Of a stretch of 64,000 bases of DNA, positions 1-9,227 are shown piece by piece. Under the pieces are notes generated by a model. It did not search any database and had not been told where the DNA came from. It saw only the letters and a program-made list of their open reading frames with translations. How positions within the stretch are numbered: position 1 is the stretch's first letter; each line of letters starts with the position of its first letter. The stretch is from RBG-16-49-21 sp040768125 (GTDB lineage Bacteria; Spirochaetota; UBA4802; UBA5550): assembly GCA_040768125.1 (NCBI GenBank), contig JAXGNG010000002.1, forward strand, positions 186,001 through 250,000, written 5' to 3'. A program made the position numbers and the translations under genes.

Positions 1-122
1 AGAAAGTAAGCCAAACCTGGCAAGCAGCGCCCCTCCGATGGGCCACCCCTAACTACCCTGAGTTATCTGCATCAACACATTTAAAAAATTATGCACCGGA
101 TGGTGGATAATAATATTAGGTC

Positions 123-210
123 TTTACCGCTCCAGGGGCGGGGAGGGGGCACCCGAACCGCCGACCACTTTAACCTGGAAGGTAAGACAAATAACACGAG
201 GAGCGGTAAA
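123..210 (+). promoter_or_regulatory. Inverted repeat that can mask the RBS of the first gene
   Basis: The 11-base arm TTTACCGCTCC (123-133) is the exact complement of GGAGCGGTAAA (200-210). The right arm overlaps the GAGGAG ribosome binding site (198-203) of the gene starting at 212. An overlapping alternative stem, CCAGG (132-136) with CCTGG (174-178), could compete with it. The layout resembles a translational switch on a plasmid- or phage-type initiator; the switching itself is inference. Confidence 0.45.
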
Positions 211-211
211 C

Positions 212-1372
212 ATGGAACCAAACTCACCCCCGACATACCTTAACGGCCGATACTCCGAGGAGATCCTCGGGAAAGGCTGGACCCCACTACCAAATATATT
301 ATTGAGCACCGCCAAGGACCTTGGCCTTACCCCCAATATGGTGGCATTGTATGCCGCCATACAGTCGTGGCCGTCGGGGGAACCCGTTACCGATGGTCAA
401 ATTATGGCGCGGGCCAGTATGTCCCAGTCCACCATTACAAGAACGAAAAGGGCCATGCTCAAATTGACCACCCGGGAAGGTGTCCCACTGGTCAAATATG
501 AAATAGTCCACGAACCAGGGGCGGGGAATAGGCCCCTCGGTACTATTTACGACTTCACCGTCCTGAACGCGGAGGCCGTGAGGATCCATAATTCACCCGA
601 TGGTCAATCTGACGATCAGGGATTCCCCGATAGTCAAGTTGAGCACCGAGAAACTCGGTTAGAGTCCCATTCCCCAATGGTCAAATGTGAATTCCCCGAT
701 GGTCAAGTTGACCAGTATTTATATCATAGATATCTTAGTGAGTCCCTATTATCTATAAAGAATTATACCAAAGAAATTATATACCCTGGATATACTAATC
801 CTATTACCCCCAGGGACCATCAGAGTCCCTGGGGTGGCCGTTATATAACTATCCAGGGGAGTTATTATATACCCGGTGAGATAGAGGGAGTCCCCGGAGA
901 GTCCCTTTGCATCGGGGAAGAAATTGATACTCCCCGGGAGTCCATATCAACATCCATTCCCAGTGTTAATACCGTCACTATCCTGGAGAGGAAGTCTAAC
1001 TCATCGGACGACGACGGCTTTGTTGCCGTCGTCCGGGAGGACATTGATACACCTGGGGAGTCCCTAGTCCAATCCTTCCCGGTATCCTATATTCCAGAGT
1101 CCCTAGCTTTACCTGGACCGGTGGTCCATACTGGGGAGTCCCTTACCATGTCCGGGGAGGAGGACCGATCCAGGGGAGGAGGGGAGTCCCTTCCCGATGC
1201 TAATTACAACCAGGGAGTTACCCCCTATCCCACCCCCCCTATAGTCCCACCCTCCCTTTCCCCCACGGGTCTGGCTCGGGCCAAGTCCAGGGGATCTCCG
1301 GGAGTACGACGATTCCCGGGCTCACCCTGGCCAACACTTCGGGCACAACCAATCGATCGCCAGGGGATTTGA
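212..1372 (+). CDS. Replication-initiator-like winged-helix protein with repeat-rich C-terminal half
   Basis: 386 residues, ATG preceded by GAGGAG at 8 bases. Residues about 22-85 (W-T-P-L-P-N-I-L-L, then S-M-S-Q-S-T-I-T-R) look like the winged-helix domain found at the N-terminus of plasmid and phage replication initiators or replisome organisers. After about residue 130 the protein is low complexity: it is rich in Pro, Ser and Gly and repeats short motifs (S-P-D-G-Q, then P-G-E-S-L), which come from repeated DNA blocks. No helicase or primase motif is visible. It lies at the edge of the accessory block and stands alone, about 490 bases before the next likely gene. A DNA-binding role is likely; a true replication role is inference. 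It could also be a transcription regulator of the element. Confidence 0.5.
   Translation: MEPNSPPTYLNGRYSEEILGKGWTPLPNILLSTAKDLGLTPNMVALYAAIQSWPSGEPVTDGQIMARASMSQSTITRTKRAMLKLTTREGVPLVKYEIVHEPGAGNRPLGTIYDFTVLNAEAVRIHNSPDGQSDDQGFPDSQVEHRETRLESHSPMVKCEFPDGQVDQYLYHRYLSESLLSIKNYTKEIIYPGYTNPITPRDHQSPWGGRYITIQGSYYIPGEIEGVPGESLCIGEEIDTPRESISTSIPSVNTVTILERKSNSSDDDGFVAVVREDIDTPGESLVQSFPVSYIPESLALPGPVVHTGESLTMSGEEDRSRGGGESLPDANYNQGVTPYPTPPIVPPSLSPTGLARAKSRGSPGVRRFPGSPWPTLRAQPIDRQGI
392..706 (+). repeat. Iteron-like GATGGTCAA repeats inside the first gene
   Basis: GATGGTCAA or one-base variants occur at 392-400, 599-607, 629-637, 676-684 and 698-706, the last four mostly preceded by CCCC or CCC. They sit in the coding sequence of the initiator-like protein and encode S-P-D-G-Q-type peptides. 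Direct repeats in or beside an initiator gene can be binding sites for the protein itself; here that is only a suggestion. Confidence 0.45.
740..1191 (+). repeat. Seven exact GAGTCCCT repeats in coding sequence
   Basis: GAGTCCCT occurs exactly at 740, 823, 899, 1058, 1097, 1136 and 1184, usually as GGGGAGTCCCT. The 1058-1136 copies are spaced 39 bases apart, and further degenerate copies lie near 886 and 936. They encode the recurrent E-S-L motif in the C-terminal half of the first protein. Confidence 0.6.
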
Positions 1373-1862
1373 GGGCCCCGGTGCTGTACTTCTGTCTGGC
1401 TACCCATCGGAGAAGGTCGTCCGCTCAATTCGCACACCTTTAGGGGCCCTGACATTATTCACCGATAGCAGTTATGGTGGCTACGCTCCTCGCTCATTCA
1501 GACGATAGGGCGAGCCAGACTGGCGCGATATGACTCCGGTGTCATTATTCTATCTACTTATCCCATAGTGGGTGCTAAAACAATTGGGTTGGATAAAGAG
1601 TACGGGCCAGTTTGAAGTATAATTAAGGAATGGAACAGAAAATAAGTAGTGCAGAAAAAAGCCCATATGGGCTTAAAATTACTTGATTTTTATTACCTGA
1701 TAGATAATATGGTATAATCCATTGATACAAAACTTGTACACCATAATTTCCCGATATCTCCGGTGATACTATTTTCATGTATATTATCAAGGAGAGGTCA
1801 GGAATGATGGAATTTTGCTTGTACAACTCGTTCAGAGAACAATTCTGAGAAGGAGGCCCAGT
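1373..1862. other. Intergenic region with palindrome and candidate promoter
   Basis: About 490 bases without a convincing gene. A perfect 16-base palindrome AAGCCCATATGGGCTT lies at 1659-1674 and is followed on the minus strand by a run of six T, so it looks like a leftward or bidirectional terminator. An extended -10 element TGGTATAAT (1710-1718) could drive the lipoprotein gene starting at 1863, giving a leader of roughly 140 bases. No good -35 hexamer is visible at normal spacing. Confidence 0.4.
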
Positions 1863-2333
1863 ATGAAACGACACGTGTGGATACTGGTATTGCTCATGAC
1901 GATCCCGTTCTTCGGCTGTGCGTCCATGGGGTTTATCTTCCGCGGGCCCGTCTACGGTCCCTTCATGGGAATAAAGTATGTGGGACCCAAGGCGGCGAAG
2001 GACTGGAATGAAGGTACGCGGGCCTGGTCCAAGAGCTTAGACGACGAATACATCAGGACCGGGCGATGGAGTGGCGCCAGTCCTCCCTCGGCAGAGCTCC
2101 AGAAGCTCCGGAGGGAGTATGGCGCCTACGTCCGTTCTTGGGACCGCTTCCAGAACAACTACCGGGACATGGCGGGGCACCATGCCAAGCGCCTCCGGGC
2201 CCGGCGAGGAGAGTTTATCGAACTCGACGACTGGAGGAAAGGCAAGCGGCCGCCCCACTGGAGAGAGGACGCCTACCTCTGGATGGGCACCGGGCGAAGC
2301 GGGATCTCCTCCCACTGGGGGAGGAACCGGTGA
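1863..2333 (+). CDS. Small lipoprotein, function unknown
   Basis: 156 residues. The ATG at 1863 was chosen over one 48 bases upstream because it follows a strong AAGGAGG site and begins a signal peptide: M-K-R-H, a hydrophobic stretch, then F-F-G-C-A lipobox with Cys19. The mature part has a short Gly/Pro-rich segment and then a charged, Arg-, Trp- and Tyr-rich region with no domain I recognise. It is probably a membrane-anchored periplasmic protein. It stands alone, in moderately high GC sequence that contrasts with the very AT-rich gene that follows. Confidence 0.65.
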   Translation: MKRHVWILVLLMTIPFFGCASMGFIFRGPVYGPFMGIKYVGPKAAKDWNEGTRAWSKSLDDEYIRTGRWSGASPPSAELQKLRREYGAYVRSWDRFQNNYRDMAGHHAKRLRARRGEFIELDDWRKGKRPPHWREDAYLWMGTGRSGISSHWGRNR

Positions 2334-2760
2334 ATAAGTGCATATTGCGATATTCCTTTCAAAGTTTCATGTAAGGCTTCCATGAGCATGCGCAAAGACT
2401 CACCCGTTATTATATATTGTTTTAAAACCACAAGTATGCCCTGTATAATCCCATCATTTTTCAGCATCAGGTTGCAGGTAATATGATCATTTCATCGCTG
2501 AATTCTGTTAGAGTTGTTTTATTACTTAGAATTATATCAACTCATAGTGCCATACACATTGTAAGTATTGGCGAAAGTAATGAATTATCAAGGTTCTAAC
2601 CTATGCACATTGCACTGATATTATTCATAGAGCCTGTCCACCAGTTTTTTCTTGTCATGTTACTCCCGTTATTAAAAGATACTACCAAGAATCCACTTGT
2701 ACCCATTGACCGGTGTAATAATGTGCGGTAATTCTTGATAATAATCATAAGGAGTTTAAA
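2334..2760. other. AT-rich intergenic region before the GTPase pair
   Basis: About 430 bases with no convincing gene. Composition changes here from GC-rich to strongly AT-rich, as in the following two genes. The only clear signal is the AAGGAG ribosome binding site just before the ATG at 2761. Confidence 0.4.
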
Positions 2761-4773
2761 ATGCTTGATAATTATTTTCAATATCGTGATGAAATAATCT
2801 TTAACTTAAATAAATTGATTCAAGTTGCCAAAGAACGAGGAAATCAAAATATTTGTAATAATATTTCTGATTTGGCTACCAAATTAAACAATAACACTTT
2901 TCTTATCGCTGCATTTGGCGGATTTAGTTCCGGTAAATCAACTTTTTTCAATGCTTTAGTTGGAGAAAAAATCTTCCCTTCTCTTCATACACCTACTACT
3001 GCTTCAATCAATTTTCTTACTTACAATGATAAATCTGGCATTATTGTAAATTATAAATCTGCAGAAGAATTAAAATCGAATATTCAGAGTAAAATTGAGG
3101 ACTATAAGAATGCAGATACACAATATCCCAATCTCGGTAAATCTGTTTCACTTCCGATAAGTGAACTTACTAATATTTCACGTGAGAATCTTGAATCCAT
3201 ATATGTGCGTGATATTATCGTACAATATCCATCGGAACATTTGAAACCGAAGGGTGTTATATGGATTGATACACCTGGAACGGATTCAGTTATTGACTAT
3301 CATAAAAATGTGACTTATAACCTGATAGATAAGGCTGATGCGATATTATTTTTTATATATGCGCCTGTACCATTTAAAAATTCTGATTGGATATTCCTAG
3401 AAGATATCAAGAACATAAGAAATTCGATAAAAACAGATAAGTTTTTCTTTATTCTAAATGCGATTGATGCAATTGAGAATCAGCCAATTGAAGAAGTATT
3501 AAAGTATGTAAAAAATCAGCTAGAAAAAAAAGCCGGCATTTTTAAACCTAATATAATTCCAATATCATCAAAACTTGCCCTGTATAGTAGAATAAAAATA
3601 TCAGGTAATATCAATCCTCAGGAAGAAAGAGAACTGAGGAAAATGTTAATAAATTATTGTGATGATATTAATGATATTTCTCCTGATAAAGCAATAGAAT
3701 TAAGTCGGTTTCAGGATTTGGAATCGGCTCTTTCGGTTTTTTTAAATAACGAAAAAGCTGTTGTTCTAATTAATAGTACAATAGACAGAGCATTAAGGAT
3801 TCACGATGATATTATTCGAGATATCAATCTTGAGAAATGGAGCATTCAGAAAAGCGTTGATGAATTTGACGAACTAATTACAAATAAACTAATGCCAAAT
3901 CTTGACTCAAAACGAAAAGGAATAATAAAGATTATTGATATATTACAAAAAGAACTACAGGCAATCCAGCCTGACTTTTCAAACCTTGAAATTGATATTA
4001 GGAAACAGATTGATAATGATGTAGAAAATGATGAGAAAATCAATACGACAGCTATTGAACAACTATTCCAAAAGAACATATATTATGAGAAAAAAAGTAT
4101 TGAATCAAAATTTTCAGACTGCATTCAAAAGCACTATCCAGAGATTAATGAACTGTTCGATAATTTTAACCGATCTATCTTTGTTGATGTTCAGCTCGAT
4201 CCATCGGTAGAGTATAAATCGACTGCTTCAAAATTATCGACAATTAAAGCATCTGACTTTATGTCTGAAAAAATTGATTATATATATGAACACACGGATT
4301 CTGGTAATGACTTTGGTATTGCCGGTGCGATCGGAGGTGGGATACTGGCATTTTTAATTCCTGGTGGATTAGGTTTGCTAGGTGGTGCCCTTTTAGGAGG
4401 GCTCGTGGGCAAGAACTTTGGTGATGAGATAATAAATAAAATTCCAATAGTGAATAATGTTGTAGATGTTTTTAAAATGAAAAAAAATGCTGAAAGCATT
4501 GCAATAAATGAAATAAAGGAACTAAAAAAATTATTTTCCAATATTTTAATAAAATCAATTGATGATATTGTCAAACAGATCACCGACGAATCCGACAAGA
4601 GGATAAATAATATTCGTATGGAGATATCGAAAATACAAAATAAAAGGAATACAGCTGATCAAAATAAAGAGAAAACAAATTCTTTACTTAATGAACAAAT
4701 ATCACATCTTGAAGTGGCCATGCAAAAAATCATTCAAAAGAGAATTGGCTACAATGACAATATTACAAAATAA
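2761..4773 (+). CDS. Dynamin-like GTPase A with glycine-zipper membrane segment
   Basis: 670 residues with an AAGGAG site before the ATG. It has a dynamin-type GTPase domain: P-loop G-G-F-S-S-G-K-S-T (53-61), a switch-I threonine pair in H-T-P-T-T (about 76-80), D-T-P-G (170-173), and N-A-I-D (233-236) where the usual guanine-specificity motif is N/T-K-x-D. A long helical, coiled-coil-like region (about 340-470) follows. At about 515-557 is a Gly-rich hydrophobic stretch, then more coiled coil to the end. This order (G domain, stalk, membrane-insertion segment, stalk) fits bacterial dynamin-like proteins, which remodel or protect membranes and in several cases act in phage defence. The gene is very AT-rich, unlike its flanks, so probably horizontally acquired. 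It precedes a second, different dynamin-like gene by 60 bases; the two proteins may form a hetero-oligomer. Confidence 0.8.
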   Translation: MLDNYFQYRDEIIFNLNKLIQVAKERGNQNICNNISDLATKLNNNTFLIAAFGGFSSGKSTFFNALVGEKIFPSLHTPTTASINFLTYNDKSGIIVNYKSAEELKSNIQSKIEDYKNADTQYPNLGKSVSLPISELTNISRENLESIYVRDIIVQYPSEHLKPKGVIWIDTPGTDSVIDYHKNVTYNLIDKADAILFFIYAPVPFKNSDWIFLEDIKNIRNSIKTDKFFFILNAIDAIENQPIEEVLKYVKNQLEKKAGIFKPNIIPISSKLALYSRIKISGNINPQEERELRKMLINYCDDINDISPDKAIELSRFQDLESALSVFLNNEKAVVLINSTIDRALRIHDDIIRDINLEKWSIQKSVDEFDELITNKLMPNLDSKRKGIIKIIDILQKELQAIQPDFSNLEIDIRKQIDNDVENDEKINTTAIEQLFQKNIYYEKKSIESKFSDCIQKHYPEINELFDNFNRSIFVDVQLDPSVEYKSTASKLSTIKASDFMSEKIDYIYEHTDSGNDFGIAGAIGGGILAFLIPGGLGLLGGALLGGLVGKNFGDEIINKIPIVNNVVDVFKMKKNAESIAINEIKELKKLFSNILIKSIDDIVKQITDESDKRINNIRMEISKIQNKRNTADQNKEKTNSLLNEQISHLEVAMQKIIQKRIGYNDNITK

Positions 4774-4833
4774 TAATAATCCCATATGACATTAACTACC
4801 ATGATTGATTATAACTCATGAGGAATGATGTTT

Positions 4834-7095
4834 ATGACAGAAATTGAAAAAATTCAATTCATCAGCAAACAAAAAACCATTATCAATGGGAAAGCCCTCA
4901 AATTATTAAATGATATCGAAAATTTAACTATTAATATCGGTGTCTTTGGTGGATTCTCTGCTGGTAAATCATCGATTATTGATGCAATTCTTGAATATAA
5001 AATTATACCCACGAAAGTAGTACCAACAACCGCACATCCAATTATTATCCATAACAGTAAGCAATCATTTTTGCGCATTAATTATAAAAACGGAACTTCT
5101 CAAGAAATTAAGCTTACTTTAATAGATGAAAACCATGCTCAAAAATTACTTGGAAACAAAAATGAAATCGAAGCCGTAAACACATATGAGATATTTTATC
5201 CAGTTCCCCTACTTGGTGATAGTACAGTTCTGATTGATACACCTGGAACGAATAGCGCTCACTTCGATGATGATAGAATTGCATCAGAAATATACAATTA
5301 TTCCGACATTGTTATTTATGTAATTAATGCTCAACAACCTCTCAATGCAAATGACGCTGTTATACTAAATAAATTAAAATTAAAAACTGAATCGTTTTTC
5401 ATCCTATTAAACAAATCTGATACGATTGATGAAACCGAACAAAGCCTTGAAGATATTTTAGATTCAGTGAGAAATGATATTAAAAATAAAGTTGGCCTAG
5501 ATAATTTTTTCTTATACCCGGTATCGGCCAAAATGACACTTAATAATGCTATTGACAATGAAATGATTAATAGCATGAAAGAATTTACAGATAAGCTCTC
5601 ATTTTTTATTAATGAGAAAATGGAAACGATCAAACAGAATAAAATTAATAAATTAATAAATGATACTTTCCCTGATTTGGAATTAGTCTATAATGAGCAC
5701 TATGAACGAAAAGTTAATAAAAATCGAAAATCTTTGCGTCGAGTAATTATTTTCTCAGTACTACTTGGATTTATATCATTCGGGATCTATGCCGCCACAA
5801 AAGGAATGGACTGGTACTTTAAATATCAACTCAGTAAACTCTCAAGTGGTATACTTTCTGAAAGAGAATCTGCTTCAAATAAAATAGCAGGCTTTGGTTC
5901 TAAAGCAGTCCCTGAACTTATAAGAATCCTTACCAATGAAAATAATTGGACACAAAATATTAATCTTACTGTATCAGCCATCAAAACAATAGCAATTATT
6001 GGCCCCGATGCAAAGGATGCCGTCCCTGCTTTACTGAAGGTAATTAATTCTGACAACATGGATATAAAAATTGAAACACTGCAAGCATTGTATTGCATAA
6101 AGGTGTTTGATGAATCAGTAATTGCAGAATATATTAAGGCTGCATCTAATCCAAATAATCTAATCAAGAAAAAAGCTATTGAGTTCTTATATCAAGTATA
6201 TACTTATTCAACAATTCATCAGGATAAGATACTAAAAGTATTCATTCGATTATTGAATGAAGAAAATAATGAATATCAAATTATATCGATGAATATTATT
6301 AGAAAAATTGGTAATAATTCACAAGCAGCAATTCCATCTCTAATAAAATTAGCAGGTTCGCGAGATAGGGCAATACAGCTTGAAGCTATTGATCTTCTGG
6401 GTATTTACAGTGACCTGTCTGTTAAAGCAGTTCCTACTCTTTTGCCACTATTGGAAGACAACGATTCATCTGTGCGTGATTCTGCTTATGAAGCATTAAT
6501 GCAGATTGAAAATAATTCAATAAGAATATTGGAAGGATTGTTGCAATATTCTCGATATGCTAACGAAATCCGTAAAACTAATATTATTAATTTATTTATC
6601 AAAAAAGGAAGTCAAGGTGTTCCTTCATTGGTTAAAGGAATAAAGAGCAACCATAAGGATATAAAGTTATTTTCAATCAGCTTACTTGGAGATCTCGGAC
6701 CACAAGCTAAAGATGCTCTTTACGATCTGGAATATCTATTAAACGATCCGAATCCCGATGTACGTGAAGAGACAAAAAGGGCTATGAAAATGATTGATAG
6801 CTCATATAATTTGAATATATCTTCAAACAAGATATTACAAACAAATTCATCTAATGAATATATGCAATATGTTCAAAGATGGAAGGTGACTGACCCCAAA
6901 GGATTATATTTGAGAGAACGACCATCATTAAGTGGGAAAATAATTCTATTAATTCCTTATAATGGCATTGTAACAATATTATCGATAAATGGACCGTATG
7001 AAACCATAGATGGGATATACCAGAAATGGATGAAGGTTAGATACAATAATAAAGCAGGTTGGTCATTTAGCGGATATATGAAAAAAGTCAAATGA
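4834..7095 (+). CDS. Dynamin-like GTPase B fused to TM segment, HEAT repeats and SH3 domain
   Basis: 753 residues from the ATG at 4834, which sits 9 bases after AGGA; in-frame ATGs at 4825 and 4828 are too close to that site. The G domain has P-loop G-G-F-S-A-G-K-S-S (39-47), D-T-P-G (135-138) and N-K-S-D (193-196). A single hydrophobic segment at about 302-320 follows a basic cluster. From about 330 to 660 come HEAT-type helical repeats (recurrent A-V-P-x-L and S-V-R-D-x-A patterns). The last 80 residues (L-Y-L-R-E-R-P ... G-W-S-F-S-G-Y) form a bacterial SH3 domain. The G domain would be cytosolic. The HEAT and SH3 parts would be on the other side of the membrane if the segment spans once, which suggests sensing of the envelope. 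I know no named family with this exact architecture. Coupled to GTPase A; defence or envelope-repair function is inference. Confidence 0.75.
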   Translation: MTEIEKIQFISKQKTIINGKALKLLNDIENLTINIGVFGGFSAGKSSIIDAILEYKIIPTKVVPTTAHPIIIHNSKQSFLRINYKNGTSQEIKLTLIDENHAQKLLGNKNEIEAVNTYEIFYPVPLLGDSTVLIDTPGTNSAHFDDDRIASEIYNYSDIVIYVINAQQPLNANDAVILNKLKLKTESFFILLNKSDTIDETEQSLEDILDSVRNDIKNKVGLDNFFLYPVSAKMTLNNAIDNEMINSMKEFTDKLSFFINEKMETIKQNKINKLINDTFPDLELVYNEHYERKVNKNRKSLRRVIIFSVLLGFISFGIYAATKGMDWYFKYQLSKLSSGILSERESASNKIAGFGSKAVPELIRILTNENNWTQNINLTVSAIKTIAIIGPDAKDAVPALLKVINSDNMDIKIETLQALYCIKVFDESVIAEYIKAASNPNNLIKKKAIEFLYQVYTYSTIHQDKILKVFIRLLNEENNEYQIISMNIIRKIGNNSQAAIPSLIKLAGSRDRAIQLEAIDLLGIYSDLSVKAVPTLLPLLEDNDSSVRDSAYEALMQIENNSIRILEGLLQYSRYANEIRKTNIINLFIKKGSQGVPSLVKGIKSNHKDIKLFSISLLGDLGPQAKDALYDLEYLLNDPNPDVREETKRAMKMIDSSYNLNISSNKILQTNSSNEYMQYVQRWKVTDPKGLYLRERPSLSGKIILLIPYNGIVTILSINGPYETIDGIYQKWMKVRYNNKAGWSFSGYMKKVK

Positions 7096-7654
7096 TTCAT
7101 TATCCAGCGAGGGTGTTGTCTGTTTGATTAATCCCCAAGGGGGTGTCCATGCTCATCTATTCCATCCCACGGGTCAGGATCATAACCTTAATCACTATCA
7201 TCCGATGATTCTTCACTATATCCGTAATCTTAATAATTCATATCATTCTCAAAATTTGTTTTATATCTCTATTTTTTATAGTGATTTGAACATAATTAAA
7301 TGACTCTCAAATTCAATTTAAATTCCAGTTCTGGGTAATCAACACCAGGAGTAGAGTATTGGGTAAACACGAAAACGTTTCGAGCCCCCAGGTATCTCTA
7401 CTGTAAAATCAATATTTGGAGGTAAAATATGATTACATGAATAAACTCTCATTTTTCATTCCACAGTTAAAATCCTCAATCTAACAATCCTTTAACAGCA
7501 AGCTACCAAACCTCATTATCAATCATTCATCATGTGAACATGAATGATCTCACCAAATAATCTGCAATAGACTGACGTCTATTGTACTCTCCAATATCCC
7601 ACGCTTCTCGGTCGATTATCAACAATCAATTGCATCAAAATCAGGAGGCACAGT
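7096..7654. other. Intergenic region with two perfect inverted repeats
   Basis: About 560 bases without a convincing gene. ATCATTCAT (7522-7530) is the exact complement of ATGAATGAT (7540-7548), and AATAGAC (7566-7572) of GTCTATT (7577-7583). Both lie within 135 bases upstream of the radC-like start and could be operators. An AGGAGG ribosome binding site sits just before 7655. Confidence 0.4.
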
Positions 7655-7858
7655 ATGAGGTATGAGCGTATGCGAAAGACCGAGCTTGTTGCCCTGATTG
7701 CTCAACTCAAAGATGAGAAGGTCAGTGATCCGCCCGAAGCTGTTCGCTTAATCCGGGAAATGCGGATTAACCATTCGCAGGAACACTTCATTCTCATCGT
7801 TATGGACAACAAGATGCACGTTCTAAAGCGGACCGAACTCTTCAGAGGCGGTCTGTCA

Positions 7859-7867
7859 GAAACTCTC
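7859..7867 (+). repeat. Left target-site duplication of the insertion sequence
   Basis: GAAACTCTC lies directly outside the left inverted end and is repeated at 9219-9227 directly outside the right end. Nine bases fits the 8-9 base duplications of the IS256 family. Confidence 0.9.
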
Positions 7868-9218
7868 GGTCACGCCCATCTGAGTGTGTAAAATGAATGC
7901 TTGAAAAAAGCATGGTACGCCTGCCAGAGTTGTAATTGGCAATACACAACAGAAGGAGGCGTAGCCAATGCTTTCAGATCAATATGCCAGACAACTCGAA
8001 GAATGCAACGAAAAAATTGAGAAGAGCAGATTTGAAGAATTAGTTCAGCTTTATGAGGATCCGGTTCGGGCGACCGTCCACCGGGTCCTGGAAGAGTTTG
8101 TAGAGGGTGCATTCAGGGAATTCATGGGAGACCGCAGTGGAGCGGTTGTAGAACGTGCCAGCGACGGAAAACCGATAACGGATTACCGTAACGGGCATAG
8201 AATGGTAAAGCAGGTTCCCATAGACACACTGATCCTTCGGGATTTCAAGATGCCCCGGAATCGTGCCGGTGGTTTTACAACAGAGTTGATACAGCGATTT
8301 CGCCGCCGAGCCGGAAGATTAGCCGAACTTGCCCTTGATTTATACGTCAATGGCATATCCACGAGGAAAGTTCGACGGAATTTTGAACGGCTGGGGATCA
8401 AGGTAAGCGGTCTTTCAAAGAGCACGGTAAGCAATATATCGAAAGAGCTGATTCGGGAATATCTGAGATGGTCAAATCGCCCTATACGGCGTGATTATAA
8501 GTATTTTCAGGTCGATACGGTATATATCAGGGTCCGTAAGTCCTCAAAACGCAAGGTGGGGACCATGATTGTGATCGGAATAGGTGAAGACGGTCACAAG
8601 GAGGTATTACACTTCACGATAGGAAACGAGAGCGCCCGCCACTTTGACGAGGTTCTTCAGAGCCTTATCCGGAGGGGCCTGAACGCTAAATCGGTATGCC
8701 TGGTGACGACTGATGGCGCAAAAGGTCCGATAAAATCAATCGGTGACCATTTCGGACGAGACAAAGTGCAGCGATGCACGGTTCATAAGACCGAGAATAT
8801 TATTGAAAAGTGTCCGACAAACCTGAGAGATGAGCTGAAGGCAAAGCTCCAGCGATTATGGAACATGCCGTCCCGTCTTGAGGCGGATCGTTACATGGAT
8901 ACGCTTCAATCTGAATATGGCTCCATAGCATCGAGGGCTATTGAATGTCTATGTAAAGATCGTGAGGATTTGTTTCGGTATTTTTCTTTTCCTGATGAGC
9001 ATAGAAAGACGATACGGAATACAAATCTTATTGAGCGTGTCATCCGAGAGGTGAGAAGACGAACCAAGGTGATGGATTCGCTTGACAACGAGTATGGCTG
9101 CTATGGTATACTCATGGGTATCGTGAGAGAGCAAAACGAGCGGTGGTCGAAGAGGAGTCACTGGAAGAAAAGTTGATTACCTCGTCTGGCAGGTTTACAC
9201 ACTGAATAGGACGTGACC
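7868..9218 (+). mobile_element. Complete IS256-family insertion sequence (1351 bp)
   Basis: The left end (7868-7892) and the right end (9194-9218) are 25-base imperfect inverted repeats matching at 20 positions; both outer ends begin GGTCACG and both inner parts end in GTGTGTAAA. A 9-base target duplication flanks the element, and a single full-length transposase fills it. Perfect target copies and an intact transposase suggest a fairly recent insertion into the radC-like gene. Confidence 0.93.
7968..9176 (+). CDS. IS256-family (mutator-type) transposase
   Basis: 402 residues, the usual size for this family, starting 8 bases after AGGAGG. The catalytic triad is visible as D183 (in F-Q-V-D-T), D249 (in T-T-D-G-A-K-G) and E356 (in N-L-I-E-R), followed by R-R-R-T-K-V. 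It would catalyse cut-out/circularise or copy transposition of the surrounding element. No frameshift or stop is seen, so it is probably active. It is transcribed in the same direction as the broken host gene. Confidence 0.93.
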   Translation: MLSDQYARQLEECNEKIEKSRFEELVQLYEDPVRATVHRVLEEFVEGAFREFMGDRSGAVVERASDGKPITDYRNGHRMVKQVPIDTLILRDFKMPRNRAGGFTTELIQRFRRRAGRLAELALDLYVNGISTRKVRRNFERLGIKVSGLSKSTVSNISKELIREYLRWSNRPIRRDYKYFQVDTVYIRVRKSSKRKVGTMIVIGIGEDGHKEVLHFTIGNESARHFDEVLQSLIRRGLNAKSVCLVTTDGAKGPIKSIGDHFGRDKVQRCTVHKTENIIEKCPTNLRDELKAKLQRLWNMPSRLEADRYMDTLQSEYGSIASRAIECLCKDREDLFRYFSFPDEHRKTIRNTNLIERVIREVRRRTKVMDSLDNEYGCYGILMGIVREQNERWSKRSHWKKS

Positions 9219-9227
9219 GAAACTCTC
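9219..9227 (+). repeat. Right target-site duplication of the insertion sequence
   Basis: GAAACTCTC, identical to 7859-7867, directly follows the right inverted end; coding sequence of the interrupted gene resumes in frame at 9228. Confidence 0.9.

Noticed and set aside
1623..1874. 83-residue minus-strand frame
   Set aside because: No ribosome site or domain, and it spans a palindromic terminator-like sequence.
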